Of a DNA stretch of 7,718 nt, positions 1-6,194 are shown piece by piece. The stretch is from Micavibrio sp. UBA2705 (GTDB lineage Bacteria > Pseudomonadota > Alphaproteobacteria > Micavibrionales > Micavibrionaceae). The stretch covers positions 449 to 8,166 of the forward strand of contig DELD01000017.1 in the NCBI GenBank assembly GCA_002354205.1, written 5' to 3'. The notes beneath the pieces are model-generated. The model made no database searches. It was not told where the DNA came from and saw only the letters and a program-made list of their open reading frames with translations. The first letter of the stretch is position 1. Each line of letters starts with the position of its first letter. The translations under genes were made by a program, and so were the position numbers.

Positions 1-1314
1 ACGATCATCACGCTTTTTGAAGCTAGATTTGCGGTCATCAAATGAGCGGTCGTCTCTTTTATCAAAGCTGCGACCTTCGTCACGGCGGAATGATTTTTTC
101 TTGCCGCCGTAATTATCGTTATTACCGAATTTTTTACCGCCGCCTTTATATGCGTTAGACTTGCCGCCATAACCGCCGCCGCTTTTGCCGCGACTTGGAC
201 GTTCGCCGTAATTGCCTCTATCTTCCTTGCTTTTCGGGTCGATAAGACGCTGAATAGCTGCCCAGCGGCGACCATCTTGTGGTGAGATCAAGCATAATGC
301 GTGACCTTTAGCGCCAGCGCGGGCTGTACGGCCAATACGGTGAATGTAATCTTCAGGCATCATTGGCAAATCATAGTTAATGACATGAGCGATGTGTGGA
401 ATATCAAGGCCGCGAGCAACAACATCTGTTGCAACAAGCACGCGGAACTGTTCAGCGCGTAATTTTTTGATGATTTTCTCACGTTTATGCTGGCGCAGAT
501 CACCATGAATTGCATCGGCGCTAACACCATCTGCTTTTAGTTTTTTTGCAAGAGCTTCTGTTTCGCGTTTTGTGTTTGAGAAAACAATAATCGTGCCTTC
601 ACGGGTTGATAATTCGTGCATCAGTGTTTTGTATTTTTTGTCACGCTGGACGAATAAAACATCTTGCTGAATATTTTTGGCCGCTGTGTTGGCTTCGCCA
701 ATTTCAACGCGCTCTGGGTTGTTCAAATATCTGTCAGCCATACGCATAATGTTGTTTGGCATGGTTGCTGAGAACATCAATGTTTGGCGGTCGCCAGTCA
801 TGTGCTTTTCAATTTCATCAAGCTGAATGCTGAAACCCATATCAAGCATACGGTCAGTTTCATCTAAAACAAGGAATCGTGTGTCTTTCAGTTTTAGGCT
901 GCCACGTTTAAGGTGGTCATTAATACGCCCGGGCGTACCAACGATAATGCGTGGATTGCGTTCAAGCTGGGCGAATTGTGGGCGCATAGGCTCGCCGCCA
1001 ATAATAAAGGCTGTTTGAATGCCGCTTTTTGGGCCGAGCATTTCACGGATCGCTTCCATGACTTGCTTACCAAGTTCACGTGTTGGCGTGAGGACAAGGC
1101 CAATACCTTCATCGCTGTTGAGTAATGCGTTAAGCATTGGAATCGCGAAAGCGGCTGTTTTACCTGTGCCTGTTTGCGCAGAGCCAAGAACATCACGACC
1201 ATCAAGCGCGAAAGGAATCGTTTTTGCTTGAACCGGTGTGGCTTCCGTATAATTCATCATGGATAGGGATTTAAGTAAACGCGGCTCTAGGCCGAAGTCT
1301 TCAAACTTGGTCAT
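1..1314 (-). CDS. DEAD-box ATP-dependent RNA helicase, RhlE-like, DETD variant (3' end outside window)
   Basis: This gene encodes an ATP-dependent RNA helicase that unwinds or remodels RNA duplexes in the cytoplasm, probably in ribosome assembly, RNA decay or cold adaptation. I translated 438 codons; the stop lies beyond base 1. Visible motifs are a Q motif with Gln29, motif I AQTGTGKT at 46-53, PTREL at 77-81, TPGR at 127-130, motif II at 151-154, SAT at 182-184, ARGLD at 300-304 and HRIGRTARAG at 325-334. Both RecA-like domains are therefore complete. Motif II reads DETD instead of DEAD. From about residue 361 the protein becomes a low-complexity basic tail rich in Gly, Arg, Lys and Asp with repeated RDDR-like units, typical of RhlE-like RNA-binding tails. 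The ATG at 1314 is preceded only by a weak GAAAGA and lies one base after the stop of a 13-codon upstream ORF, so translation may be coupled. The family is secure; the RhlE subtype is inference. Confidence 0.95.
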   Translation of the reverse strand, partial: MTKFEDFGLEPRLLKSLSMMNYTEATPVQAKTIPFALDGRDVLGSAQTGTGKTAAFAIPMLNALLNSDEGIGLVLTPTRELGKQVMEAIREMLGPKSGIQTAFIIGGEPMRPQFAQLERNPRIIVGTPGRINDHLKRGSLKLKDTRFLVLDETDRMLDMGFSIQLDEIEKHMTGDRQTLMFSATMPNNIMRMADRYLNNPERVEIGEANTAAKNIQQDVLFVQRDKKYKTLMHELSTREGTIIVFSNTKRETEALAKKLKADGVSADAIHGDLRQHKREKIIKKLRAEQFRVLVATDVVARGLDIPHIAHVINYDLPMMPEDYIHRIGRTARAGAKGHALCLISPQDGRRWAAIQRLIDPKSKEDRGNYGERPSRGKSGGGYGGKSNAYKGGGKKFGNNDNYGGKKKSFRRDEGRSFDKRDDRSFDDRKSSFKKRDDR

Positions 1315-1315
1315 A

Positions 1316-1357
1316 TTAAGATCTTTCAAAAAAAGTTCGATTTAAGGCACGCCTCAT
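1316..1357 (-). CDS. Putative 13-residue leader peptide (uORF) of the helicase gene
   Basis: A short ORF, ATG to TAA, encodes MRRALNRTFFERS. It has a plausible Shine-Dalgarno AAGG at 1364-1367, six bases before its ATG. Its stop codon is separated from the helicase ATG by a single T (TAATATG), an arrangement typical of translational coupling or re-initiation. The helicase itself has only a weak ribosome-binding site, which fits this reading. Codons 6-9 overlap the downstream arm of the 1331-1340/1391-1400 inverted repeat and the run of seven T, so translating ribosomes would disrupt that structure. The peptide matches no leader peptide I recognise. An ORF this short could be chance; the case rests on its SD and exact spacing, not on the peptide. 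Confidence 0.45.
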   Translation of the reverse strand: MRRALNRTFFERS

Positions 1358-1400
1358 GCGCTACCTTGCGTTCGTAGAATACTCGCTGTGTCGAACTTTT
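1328..1400 (-). promoter_or_regulatory. Inverted repeat with T-run in the helicase leader (attenuator-like)
   Basis: Bases 1391-1400 and 1331-1340 are exact 10-bp inverted repeats (AAAAGTTCGA and TCGAACTTTT read on the minus strand), 50 bases apart. On the minus strand the downstream arm runs into seven T (1334-1328). In the helicase mRNA these arms could form a stem that encloses the upstream ORF start and its ribosome-binding site. This resembles an attenuator or a structured cold-shock-type leader. The long loop makes it a poor simple terminator, so regulation is inferred. Confidence 0.4.
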
Positions 1401-1503
1401 CAGGAAAGTGGCCGTGTCTATTTTGGCCTGCTTTGTAACACCTTAACACCAGTTGTAAGGGCGTGATTACCTTAGTAACATTGCTGGTAAAAGCTCGCTG
1501 TAA

Positions 1504-1584
1504 TCAGATTTTCATCTTGCAAACTGCGAGCGGAAGATGACATATATCTTATGGTAAAGTCAAGCTAAATAATTGAAAATCTGA
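1504..1584. repeat. 11-bp inverted repeat in intergenic region
   Basis: TCAGATTTTCA at 1504-1514 is the exact reverse complement of 1574-1584, with 59 bases between the arms. A second, mutually exclusive pairing uses TCATCTT at 1512-1518 with AAGATGA at 1534-1540. The repeat lies between divergent genes, so it could be an operator pair or an alternative-fold RNA leader for the helicase. No function is established. Confidence 0.5.
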
Positions 1585-1626
1585 AATTCCTTATCTTTGG
1601 TGGTTCTTTTTCTCTTTTTTATACGC

Positions 1627-1632
1627 TATAAT
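1627..1632 (+). promoter_or_regulatory. Candidate -10 element for the sulfotransferase gene
   Basis: TATAAT matches the sigma-70 -10 consensus exactly and lies 38 bases before the GTG at 1671. The hexamer at the optimal -35 distance (about 1604-1609, TTCTTT) is a poor match and sits in a pyrimidine-rich tract, so the promoter would be weak or activator-dependent. Transcription would begin near 1639-1640. Confidence 0.4.
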
Positions 1633-1670
1633 GCGCGCTGTTTTATGCAAAAGCATTTTAGAAACTTTTA

Positions 1671-2804
1671 GTGGGGCGGCGGCCTAATCATTTGTCTTCA
1701 TCTTTAAAAAAATCAACAAAAACGAAGCCGCTTATTTCGGCGCAGCGCCATTGGTTTAATGGGCTGGTGTGTAACCATCAAAAGTTTTGGAAAAAACTGG
1801 GTGACTTTGAAAGCAAAGTTTTAGAATTTGACCTCGCGCCGCTTAAAATTGACCGCCCCGTTTATGTATGTGGGCTGGCGCGTTCGGGCTCTACCATTTT
1901 ATTGGAATTTCTGGCTTCGCATCGTGACTTTGTGTCGCATAAATATAGCGATTTCCCGTTTGTCTTTACGCCGTATTTATGGCGTAAATTACAAAGAATA
2001 TTGATGATGAAACCATCAAAACCAACCGAGCGTTTTCACGGCGATGGCATTAAGGTCACATCAGACAGCCCAGAGGCTATGGAAGAAGTGCTTTGGATGC
2101 ATTTCTTTAAAGGGCTGCATAATATTGATACGCCTGCGCGTTTGAATGATGAAGGGGCGCGCAAGAAGTTTTTTGACTTTTACACGCCGCATATCAAGAA
2201 ATTGCTGTATCAAAGCAAAGCGCCGCGCTATTTGGCGAAAGGCAATTACAACATTGCCCGCATTGAAAAAATTATGGCGGCGCTGCCTGATGCGAAGTTC
2301 ATTATCCCTGTGCGCGACCCTGTCAGTCATGTCGAATCGCTTATGCGCCAACATGAACATTTTTTTGCCAAGACCAAAGGGCAAAAACGGGCGGTGGCAC
2401 ATTTACAGCGTGTTGGGCATTTTGAATTTGGCGCAGATATTCGCCCTGTCTATTTAGGGCGCGATGATGTGTACCACTCGATTGTTGATTTGTTTAAATC
2501 AGGCGACATGCTACGCGGCTATGCGCGGTACTGGGCTTATGTTTATGGTTATGTTTACGCGCGCTATGTTGAAAGCCCATCTGTATATTGTTATCGTTAT
2601 GAAGATTTTTGCGATAATAGCGCCGAAATGCTCACCGATATTGCTGAGTTTAGCGGCGTATCCTTTAAGCCTGCAGCGCTTGAAATGTGGGCAGAGTATA
2701 TTCAGCGCCCGACATATTACAAAACAGGGCTAAATGCCCGCAATTTAAAAATCATCACAGAAGAAACGCATGAAGTTGCGGCGCTTTGGGGATACGATCA
2801 GTAA
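1671..2804 (+). CDS. PAPS-dependent sulfotransferase family protein
   Basis: This 377-residue protein has the hallmarks of cytosolic-type sulfotransferases (Sulfotransfer_3-like), which transfer sulfate from PAPS to an acceptor hydroxyl or amine. The 5'-phosphosulfate loop GLARSGST lies at 68-75 after a beta strand (VYVCG). The 3'-phosphate motif is at about 211-228, with Arg215-Asp216-Pro217, Ser219 and Ser223. A late YRYEDF at 308-313 corresponds to the conserved segment before the C-terminal helices. There is no signal peptide or membrane segment. The acceptor cannot be predicted, and no glycan, lipid or PAPS-synthesis gene is adjacent. The GTG at 1671 is the earliest start after an in-frame TAG at 1659, but no clear Shine-Dalgarno precedes it. 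A start at TTG 1692 or GTG 1767 is possible, since the first 60 or so residues precede the catalytic domain. It is a single-gene unit facing the response regulator tail-to-tail. Confidence 0.85.
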   Translation: MGRRPNHLSSSLKKSTKTKPLISAQRHWFNGLVCNHQKFWKKLGDFESKVLEFDLAPLKIDRPVYVCGLARSGSTILLEFLASHRDFVSHKYSDFPFVFTPYLWRKLQRILMMKPSKPTERFHGDGIKVTSDSPEAMEEVLWMHFFKGLHNIDTPARLNDEGARKKFFDFYTPHIKKLLYQSKAPRYLAKGNYNIARIEKIMAALPDAKFIIPVRDPVSHVESLMRQHEHFFAKTKGQKRAVAHLQRVGHFEFGADIRPVYLGRDDVYHSIVDLFKSGDMLRGYARYWAYVYGYVYARYVESPSVYCYRYEDFCDNSAEMLTDIAEFSGVSFKPAALEMWAEYIQRPTYYKTGLNARNLKIITEETHEVAALWGYDQ

Positions 2805-2808
2805 GCCC

Positions 2809-2836
2809 TGCGTTATATATTACGTCTTATAACGCA
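2809..2836. terminator. Possible shared hairpin between convergent genes
   Basis: TGCGTTATA at 2809-2817 and TATAACGCA at 2828-2836 form a perfect 9-bp stem with a 10-base loop, between the sulfotransferase stop and the end of the receiver gene. The second arm contains the receiver's TAA and last codons. Because it is symmetrical it could serve both strands as a bidirectional terminator or RNA end. No T-run follows on either strand, so intrinsic termination is doubtful. Confidence 0.4.
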
Positions 2837-3213
2837 CCATGCATCAAGCAGATGCGTTCGATATCTTCGGCTTGTGGTGGTTTGGTGATGAACTCTTTGA
2901 CTGCTTTATAGGCTTTGCAGCGCGTTTTGTCGTGGTCTAGCCGTGAGGATGAGACCATGATGATCGTGGTTTCACTATCAGGATATTTATCTTTAAATGC
3001 TTCTAAAAAACCATAACCATCTAGACCCGGCATTGTGATGTCTAAGAAAATCACAGCGGGAGCGTTATTCTTGGCTAATATATCAAGGGCTTCTTGGCCG
3101 TCATGCGCCTTGATGAGATGCGCGTTTGCGCCAAGCTCTTTTATTGTGCCTTCGTAATAAAGATGGACGATGATATCATCGTCAACGACCATGAAAGTGG
3201 GATTGTCAGCCAT
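2827..3213 (-). CDS. Single-domain response regulator (CheY-like receiver)
   Basis: This 128-residue protein consists of a receiver domain only. The acidic pocket is at Asp11-Asp13, the phospho-acceptor is Asp58 (FLDITMPGLDG), the switch Ser is Ser88 (MVSSS) and the conserved Lys is Lys111 (ITKP). All residues needed for phosphorylation are present, but there is no DNA-binding or enzymatic output domain, so it must act by protein contact, as CheY or Spo0F-type phosphorelay proteins do. Its ATG follows the kinase stop by six bases. Its Shine-Dalgarno, GGAG at 3222-3228, overlaps the kinase's last codons and stop, so translation is probably coupled. It is almost certainly the partner of the adjacent kinase. 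The downstream target is not in this window. Confidence 0.93.
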   Translation of the reverse strand: MADNPTFMVVDDDIIVHLYYEGTIKELGANAHLIKAHDGQEALDILAKNNAPAVIFLDITMPGLDGYGFLEAFKDKYPDSETTIIMVSSSRLDHDKTRCKAYKAVKEFITKPPQAEDIERICLMHGAL

Positions 3214-3219
3214 TGCAAA

Positions 3220-4488
3220 TTACTCCTGTAATGGTATTGATAATTTAAATTTTGTGCCTTTTTCGGTTGGGATGAACTTTATCTCCGCGCCAATAATATG
3301 GGCGCTTTTCTGCGCAAGATATAAGCCAAGGCCGCTGCCGAATGAGACTTTAGGGTGAAAGCGTTTGAACATTTTGAAGACATGCTGATGCATGTCTTCT
3401 GGGATACCAATGCCATTATCCTCAATTTCAAGCATAAAGACACCACTTTCTTGGTTGGTTGTAAATTTTATGAAGGGCGCAGCCTCCTCCATGTCTTTAT
3501 ACTTCATGGCGTTGGAAACTAAATTTTCTATAATCATTCTTAAGCGTTCAGGCTTTGTATGTATGAAAGGCGGCGCGTTATAATCATAACGCAAATTGAT
3601 TTGTACCCCGCCGCTTAAATGCGAGAGCAGCGCGGTAATGTCTTGGACCATATTTTCAATATTCACGGGCTCAATGCGCTCGTCTTTACGGGCAATAGTC
3701 AGCACTTCAAAAACATCATGATTTAACTGGTCTAAATATTCGAGTGATTTAATGATATGCTCAATTTCGAGTATCGCTTGATCAGTGTTGCCTCTTTCTA
3801 ATGACGTTTTTGACATTTTAATTAAGGCAAGTGAGGAGACAATCGGGGACCGCAAATCATGGGTTATGCGGTAAGAAAACTCTTCAAGCTCTGCATTGGC
3901 TTCTTTTAACTGCGCAGCGGGGCGAATAAGCGCCTTTTGTATGGCGTAGAAAAGAAAGAGAATAAAACAGATGGACACAATAAGAATCTGTGCGGCATCA
4001 ATTATCAGAATGCGTCTTAACTGTGCGGCATTTGGTGCGTCACTGATCAAGACAAGAACATTACCAATCGTCATTGCCCCTTGGCGCACAGAAATCAAGC
4101 TGCGGTGATCGGTCTGTGTGAGGGCGCTTTTATGGCGCGCGGGGCTGTGCTCGGTTATGTTTCCTTCTGCGTCTTTGTAACGCGCCATAAAGACATGGCC
4201 AAAATTACCATAGACGGAAACACCAATCACATTAGGATCAGCCAATTCAGAATCTAATATGGCGGAGGTGACTTGCTCAGAATAGACACGCTCGGCTGAT
4301 TTTTGGTAAATATTCCAAATTGTCGGCTGTACGGCATTGGCGACGCGCTGGGCGATAAGTGCGGCCTTACTATTAAGCGCGGCATCCATATTGGCACTGG
4401 TCACATAATGGCGCATACCAACAAAAGCAGACATTAATATAATGCTGGCAAGGGTAAGGATGCATAAGAGGCGTATGGAATATTGCAC
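3220..4488 (-). CDS. Membrane-bound sensor histidine kinase
   Basis: This 422-residue inner-membrane kinase autophosphorylates on His and passes the phosphate to a receiver. It has a membrane segment at about 7-24, an extracytoplasmic domain of roughly 130 residues (25-157), and a second membrane segment at about 159-184. A dimerisation helix with H-box FSYRITHDLRSPI has the phospho-acceptor His210. The ATP-binding domain shows N-box Asn326 (ENLVSNAMKY), G1 DNGIGI at 357-362, F-box FKMFKRF at 371-377 and G2 GSGLGL at 384-389. The pattern PTIWNIY...LADPNVIGVSVYG (55-94) resembles CHASE8- or Cache-like periplasmic folds, but that is a guess. There is no PAS or clear HAMP domain. The start is GTG at 4488, with AAAGGG five bases upstream. 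It lies 12 bases after the binding-protein gene and 6 before the receiver, which strongly suggests one operon and a shared signal. Confidence 0.94.
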   Translation of the reverse strand: MQYSIRLLCILTLASIILMSAFVGMRHYVTSANMDAALNSKAALIAQRVANAVQPTIWNIYQKSAERVYSEQVTSAILDSELADPNVIGVSVYGNFGHVFMARYKDAEGNITEHSPARHKSALTQTDHRSLISVRQGAMTIGNVLVLISDAPNAAQLRRILIIDAAQILIVSICFILFLFYAIQKALIRPAAQLKEANAELEEFSYRITHDLRSPIVSSLALIKMSKTSLERGNTDQAILEIEHIIKSLEYLDQLNHDVFEVLTIARKDERIEPVNIENMVQDITALLSHLSGGVQINLRYDYNAPPFIHTKPERLRMIIENLVSNAMKYKDMEEAAPFIKFTTNQESGVFMLEIEDNGIGIPEDMHQHVFKMFKRFHPKVSFGSGLGLYLAQKSAHIIGAEIKFIPTEKGTKFKLSIPLQE

Positions 4489-4500
4489 GCGCGCCCTTTC

Positions 4501-5562
4501 TTAATCGTAGCTTTTAAAATGCTGATAATAATCAATAAAGTCTTGCTTAAATGCCTGTTTCGCGTCGAGCACTTTTTTGGTGTATGGGTCTTTCTTATAA
4601 TTTGTAATAATGGCCTGATTGGCGCCACGCCAACGCTTAATATCGGCATCAGACCAGCGCGTAATATTCACGCCAGAAGCGATAAGCTGTTTTAACGCAT
4701 CAAAATCAGCGCGCTTTGCTTTGAATGTTGTTGTTAATGTATAAGCCTGTATCGCGGTTTCGAGAATGGCCTGCAAATCGGGGCTTAAATTGTTATATGC
4801 ATCTTGATTAATCAAGAAATCTGAGACCACAGAGGGCTGCCATATGGCAGGGACGATGGCGTTTGGCGCTATTTTATGGACGTTAAGGTCCAAAACGCCA
4901 CCTGCCGTTGTCCACTCCACGGCATCAAGGTCGCCATTTTCTAGCGCGGGTAATATTTCCTGCGGGACGAGGGGGATTGTATATGCGCCCGATGCTTCGG
5001 AGAGAACTTCGCTTGGCAGGCCTGGGCCGATACGGACTTTTTTGCCTTCCAAATCGGCAAGGCCTGTAATCGGTTTTGGCGATAATAAGCCAAACTCCAT
5101 ACCTGGCCACCATGCGGGTCGCCAGATAATATTATGTGGCTGCGCCATTTCATTGGCGAGCGCCGTGCCTTCGCCAGCTAAGAAAAACATCATCGAGGAA
5201 TCAAGGTTCATAAAGTCAAATGGGCCAGCGTTCATAACGGCCCATGCAGGGTTTTGCCCAGACCACCAATTGGGCCAGCCATTTCCCATTTCGACGCGGC
5301 CTTCGCTGACAGCAGCAAAAATATCAGGGCCATTGGTGATTGACCCGCCAGCATGAGGCGTAATAATGAGCCGGCCTGCGGACATGCGTTTGACATTGTC
5401 GCTAAAATTTTTAAGCTCAGTAAAATCAATACTAGTCGCGCTTGCTTGGGACTGTAATTGCCATTCTATGACGCGGGGCTGTTTATCCTTACACGCGCCA
5501 AGAAACAATACAGATGAGACTGCGAGCATAAGCGCAGCGAAGTTTTTGATTTGGTGAAGCAT
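4501..5562 (-). CDS. TRAP-type (DctP family) solute-binding lipoprotein
   Basis: This 353-residue extracytoplasmic binding protein belongs to the TRAP DctP family, whose members bind organic acids. I chose the ATG at 5562 because AGGA lies five bases upstream and because it places a lipoprotein signal peptide at the N terminus: Lys5, a hydrophobic stretch, then LFLGAC with Cys24 as the lipidation site. A longer frame from 5625 would add 21 residues and bury the signal. The core KKVRIGPG (174-181) carries the family's substrate-binding Arg177. The segment LDAVEW at 212-217, with the Trp-Gln-Pro near 241-243, resembles the TakP-like 2-oxoacid subgroup, so a carboxylate ligand is likely. Lys at position +2 after Cys is not the classic inner-membrane retention signal of enteric bacteria. 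No TRAP membrane subunits (DctQ or DctM) are in view. The next genes are a histidine kinase (gap 12 bases) and a receiver, so it may serve sensing instead of uptake. Confidence 0.9.
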   Translation of the reverse strand: MLHQIKNFAALMLAVSSVLFLGACKDKQPRVIEWQLQSQASATSIDFTELKNFSDNVKRMSAGRLIITPHAGGSITNGPDIFAAVSEGRVEMGNGWPNWWSGQNPAWAVMNAGPFDFMNLDSSMMFFLAGEGTALANEMAQPHNIIWRPAWWPGMEFGLLSPKPITGLADLEGKKVRIGPGLPSEVLSEASGAYTIPLVPQEILPALENGDLDAVEWTTAGGVLDLNVHKIAPNAIVPAIWQPSVVSDFLINQDAYNNLSPDLQAILETAIQAYTLTTTFKAKRADFDALKQLIASGVNITRWSDADIKRWRGANQAIITNYKKDPYTKKVLDAKQAFKQDFIDYYQHFKSYD

Positions 5563-5567
5563 AATAA

Positions 5568-5571
5568 TCCT
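5568..5571 (-). promoter_or_regulatory. Ribosome-binding site deciding the binding-protein start
   Basis: AGGA on the minus strand lies five bases before the ATG at 5562. The alternative ATG at 5625 yields an N terminus that is not signal-like, so this site supports the shorter lipoprotein. Confidence 0.6.
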
Positions 5572-5596
5572 AAAAAACACATTTAAATATAAGAAT

Positions 5597-5602
5597 ATTC
5601 TA
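5597..5602 (-). promoter_or_regulatory. Candidate extended -10 promoter of the binding protein-kinase-receiver operon
   Basis: On the minus strand TGTTAGAAT gives an extended -10 (TGn plus TAGAAT), about 35 bases before the ATG at 5562. The hexamer 17 bases upstream, ATGAAT, matches the -35 consensus only in its central TGA. The site falls inside the longer ORF that starts at 5625, consistent with the downstream start being the real one. It is a weak prediction from sequence alone. Confidence 0.35.
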
Positions 5603-5673
5603 ACATGTATTTCTTGCGGATTCATTAAGATAATAAACGCCGTTTTATTGAGGTATACTTTAGCCTTAAAGGC

Positions 5674-6165
5674 CTATCTATAAGCGTTTAGCCCTTGTTC
5701 AATGGCCGGACAGCTACGGTCTTTATTTAGGCACATAATCGAACTGACGAGGAGCTGATAAAAGGATAAGTCAGGCTTGATATTTGTTTGCTCTGAAACA
5801 TCATAAATCATATTTGCACATTCAGTGAAGGCACTTTTCATGGCATAGGCAGGGTAGTTGCCTTTTGTTCCTGCGGTGGCGGCGGCACAGTTTTGTTTAA
5901 TTTGCTCAACAGCGCCAATCATGCCATTGCTTTCAAGGTCGCCAGCGTAATTCGCTGCAAGGATCAGCGTGGCCTGTGAAATATTGGTCAGGCATTTGGA
6001 TGTTTCCCACTGCTTCAAACAGCTATTGGATAAGGTTTTTGCAAAAAGCTGCGTTTCTGCTGATGGTTCTTGTGCGTGGGATGTTGTTGCTGTTAAGGGC
6101 ATCACTTGCATGAAGCAGATTAAGGTGAAAATTTTAGCTACTCTAAAAATAAATATTTTAGACAC
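5674..6165 (-). CDS. Small secreted protein with six cysteines, unknown function
   Basis: I do not recognise this 163-residue protein. It begins with a Sec signal peptide (Lys3, Arg8 and Lys11, a hydrophobic core, then a likely cleavage near SHA-Q at 30-32). The mature part has exactly six cysteines (49, 58, 93, 116, 145, 152), an even number that could form three disulfides in the periplasm, possibly as neighbouring pairs. The rest looks mostly helical and is rich in Ala, Asn and Gln, with no catalytic motif I can see. The start is GTG at 6165, supported by a full AAGGAG six bases upstream. It lies on the same strand as the binding protein-kinase-receiver operon, 111 bases upstream of it, and probably has its own promoter. 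A role in that system cannot be shown from sequence. It could also be an envelope or stress protein. Confidence 0.8.
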   Translation of the reverse strand: MSKIFIFRVAKIFTLICFMQVMPLTATTSHAQEPSAETQLFAKTLSNSCLKQWETSKCLTNISQATLILAANYAGDLESNGMIGAVEQIKQNCAAATAGTKGNYPAYAMKSAFTECANMIYDVSEQTNIKPDLSFYQLLVSSIMCLNKDRSCPAIEQGLNAYR

Positions 6166-6171
6166 AATACG

Positions 6172-6177
6172 CTCCTT
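6172..6177 (-). promoter_or_regulatory. Strong ribosome-binding site deciding a GTG start
   Basis: AAGGAG on the minus strand, six bases before the GTG at 6165, is a near-perfect Shine-Dalgarno. It fixes the start of the six-cysteine protein and shows the frame is really translated. Confidence 0.75.
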
Positions 6178-6194
6178 AGAATGTTTAGTGCGTG

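Larger units (their letters stand above)
1358..1670. other. Divergent intergenic region between helicase and sulfotransferase genes
   Basis: About 310 bases contain no convincing long ORF. The region must hold the promoters of the minus-strand helicase and the plus-strand sulfotransferase. I see the outer arm of the helicase leader repeat, an 11-bp inverted repeat (1504-1514/1574-1584), a smaller 7-bp one (1512-1518/1534-1540), a pyrimidine-rich tract around 1604-1620 and a consensus TATAAT at 1627-1632. I could not place a convincing helicase promoter. A TTGACT exists on the minus strand at 1558-1563, but no well-spaced -10 follows it. Confidence 0.6.

Noticed and set aside
894..1205. 103-codon minus-strand frame and several plus-strand frames between 827 and 1231
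   Set aside because: They are other frames of the helicase gene, whose motifs are continuous through this region.
1356..1466. 36-codon plus-strand ORF starting at ATG 1356 with AAGG upstream
   Set aside because: It runs antisense through the helicase leader, its predicted peptide has no recognisable feature, and the minus-strand leader ORF and repeat explain the conserved-looking parts better.
1558..1563. TTGACT on the minus strand as the helicase -35 element
   Set aside because: No acceptable -10 hexamer is found 16-18 bases downstream; the nearby TATATG is too close.
4844..5356. 170-codon plus-strand frame
   Set aside because: It is antisense to the binding-protein gene, which has clear family motifs; no ribosome-binding site or known domain supports the antisense frame.
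5563..5625. 21-residue N-terminal extension of the binding protein from ATG 5625
   Set aside because: It would place the lipoprotein signal internally and lacks a good Shine-Dalgarno, and a candidate promoter lies within it.
5663..5673. Palindrome GCCTTAAAGGC just past the stop of the six-cysteine gene as a terminator
   Set aside because: The stem is only five base pairs with no real loop and no T-run follows on the minus strand.
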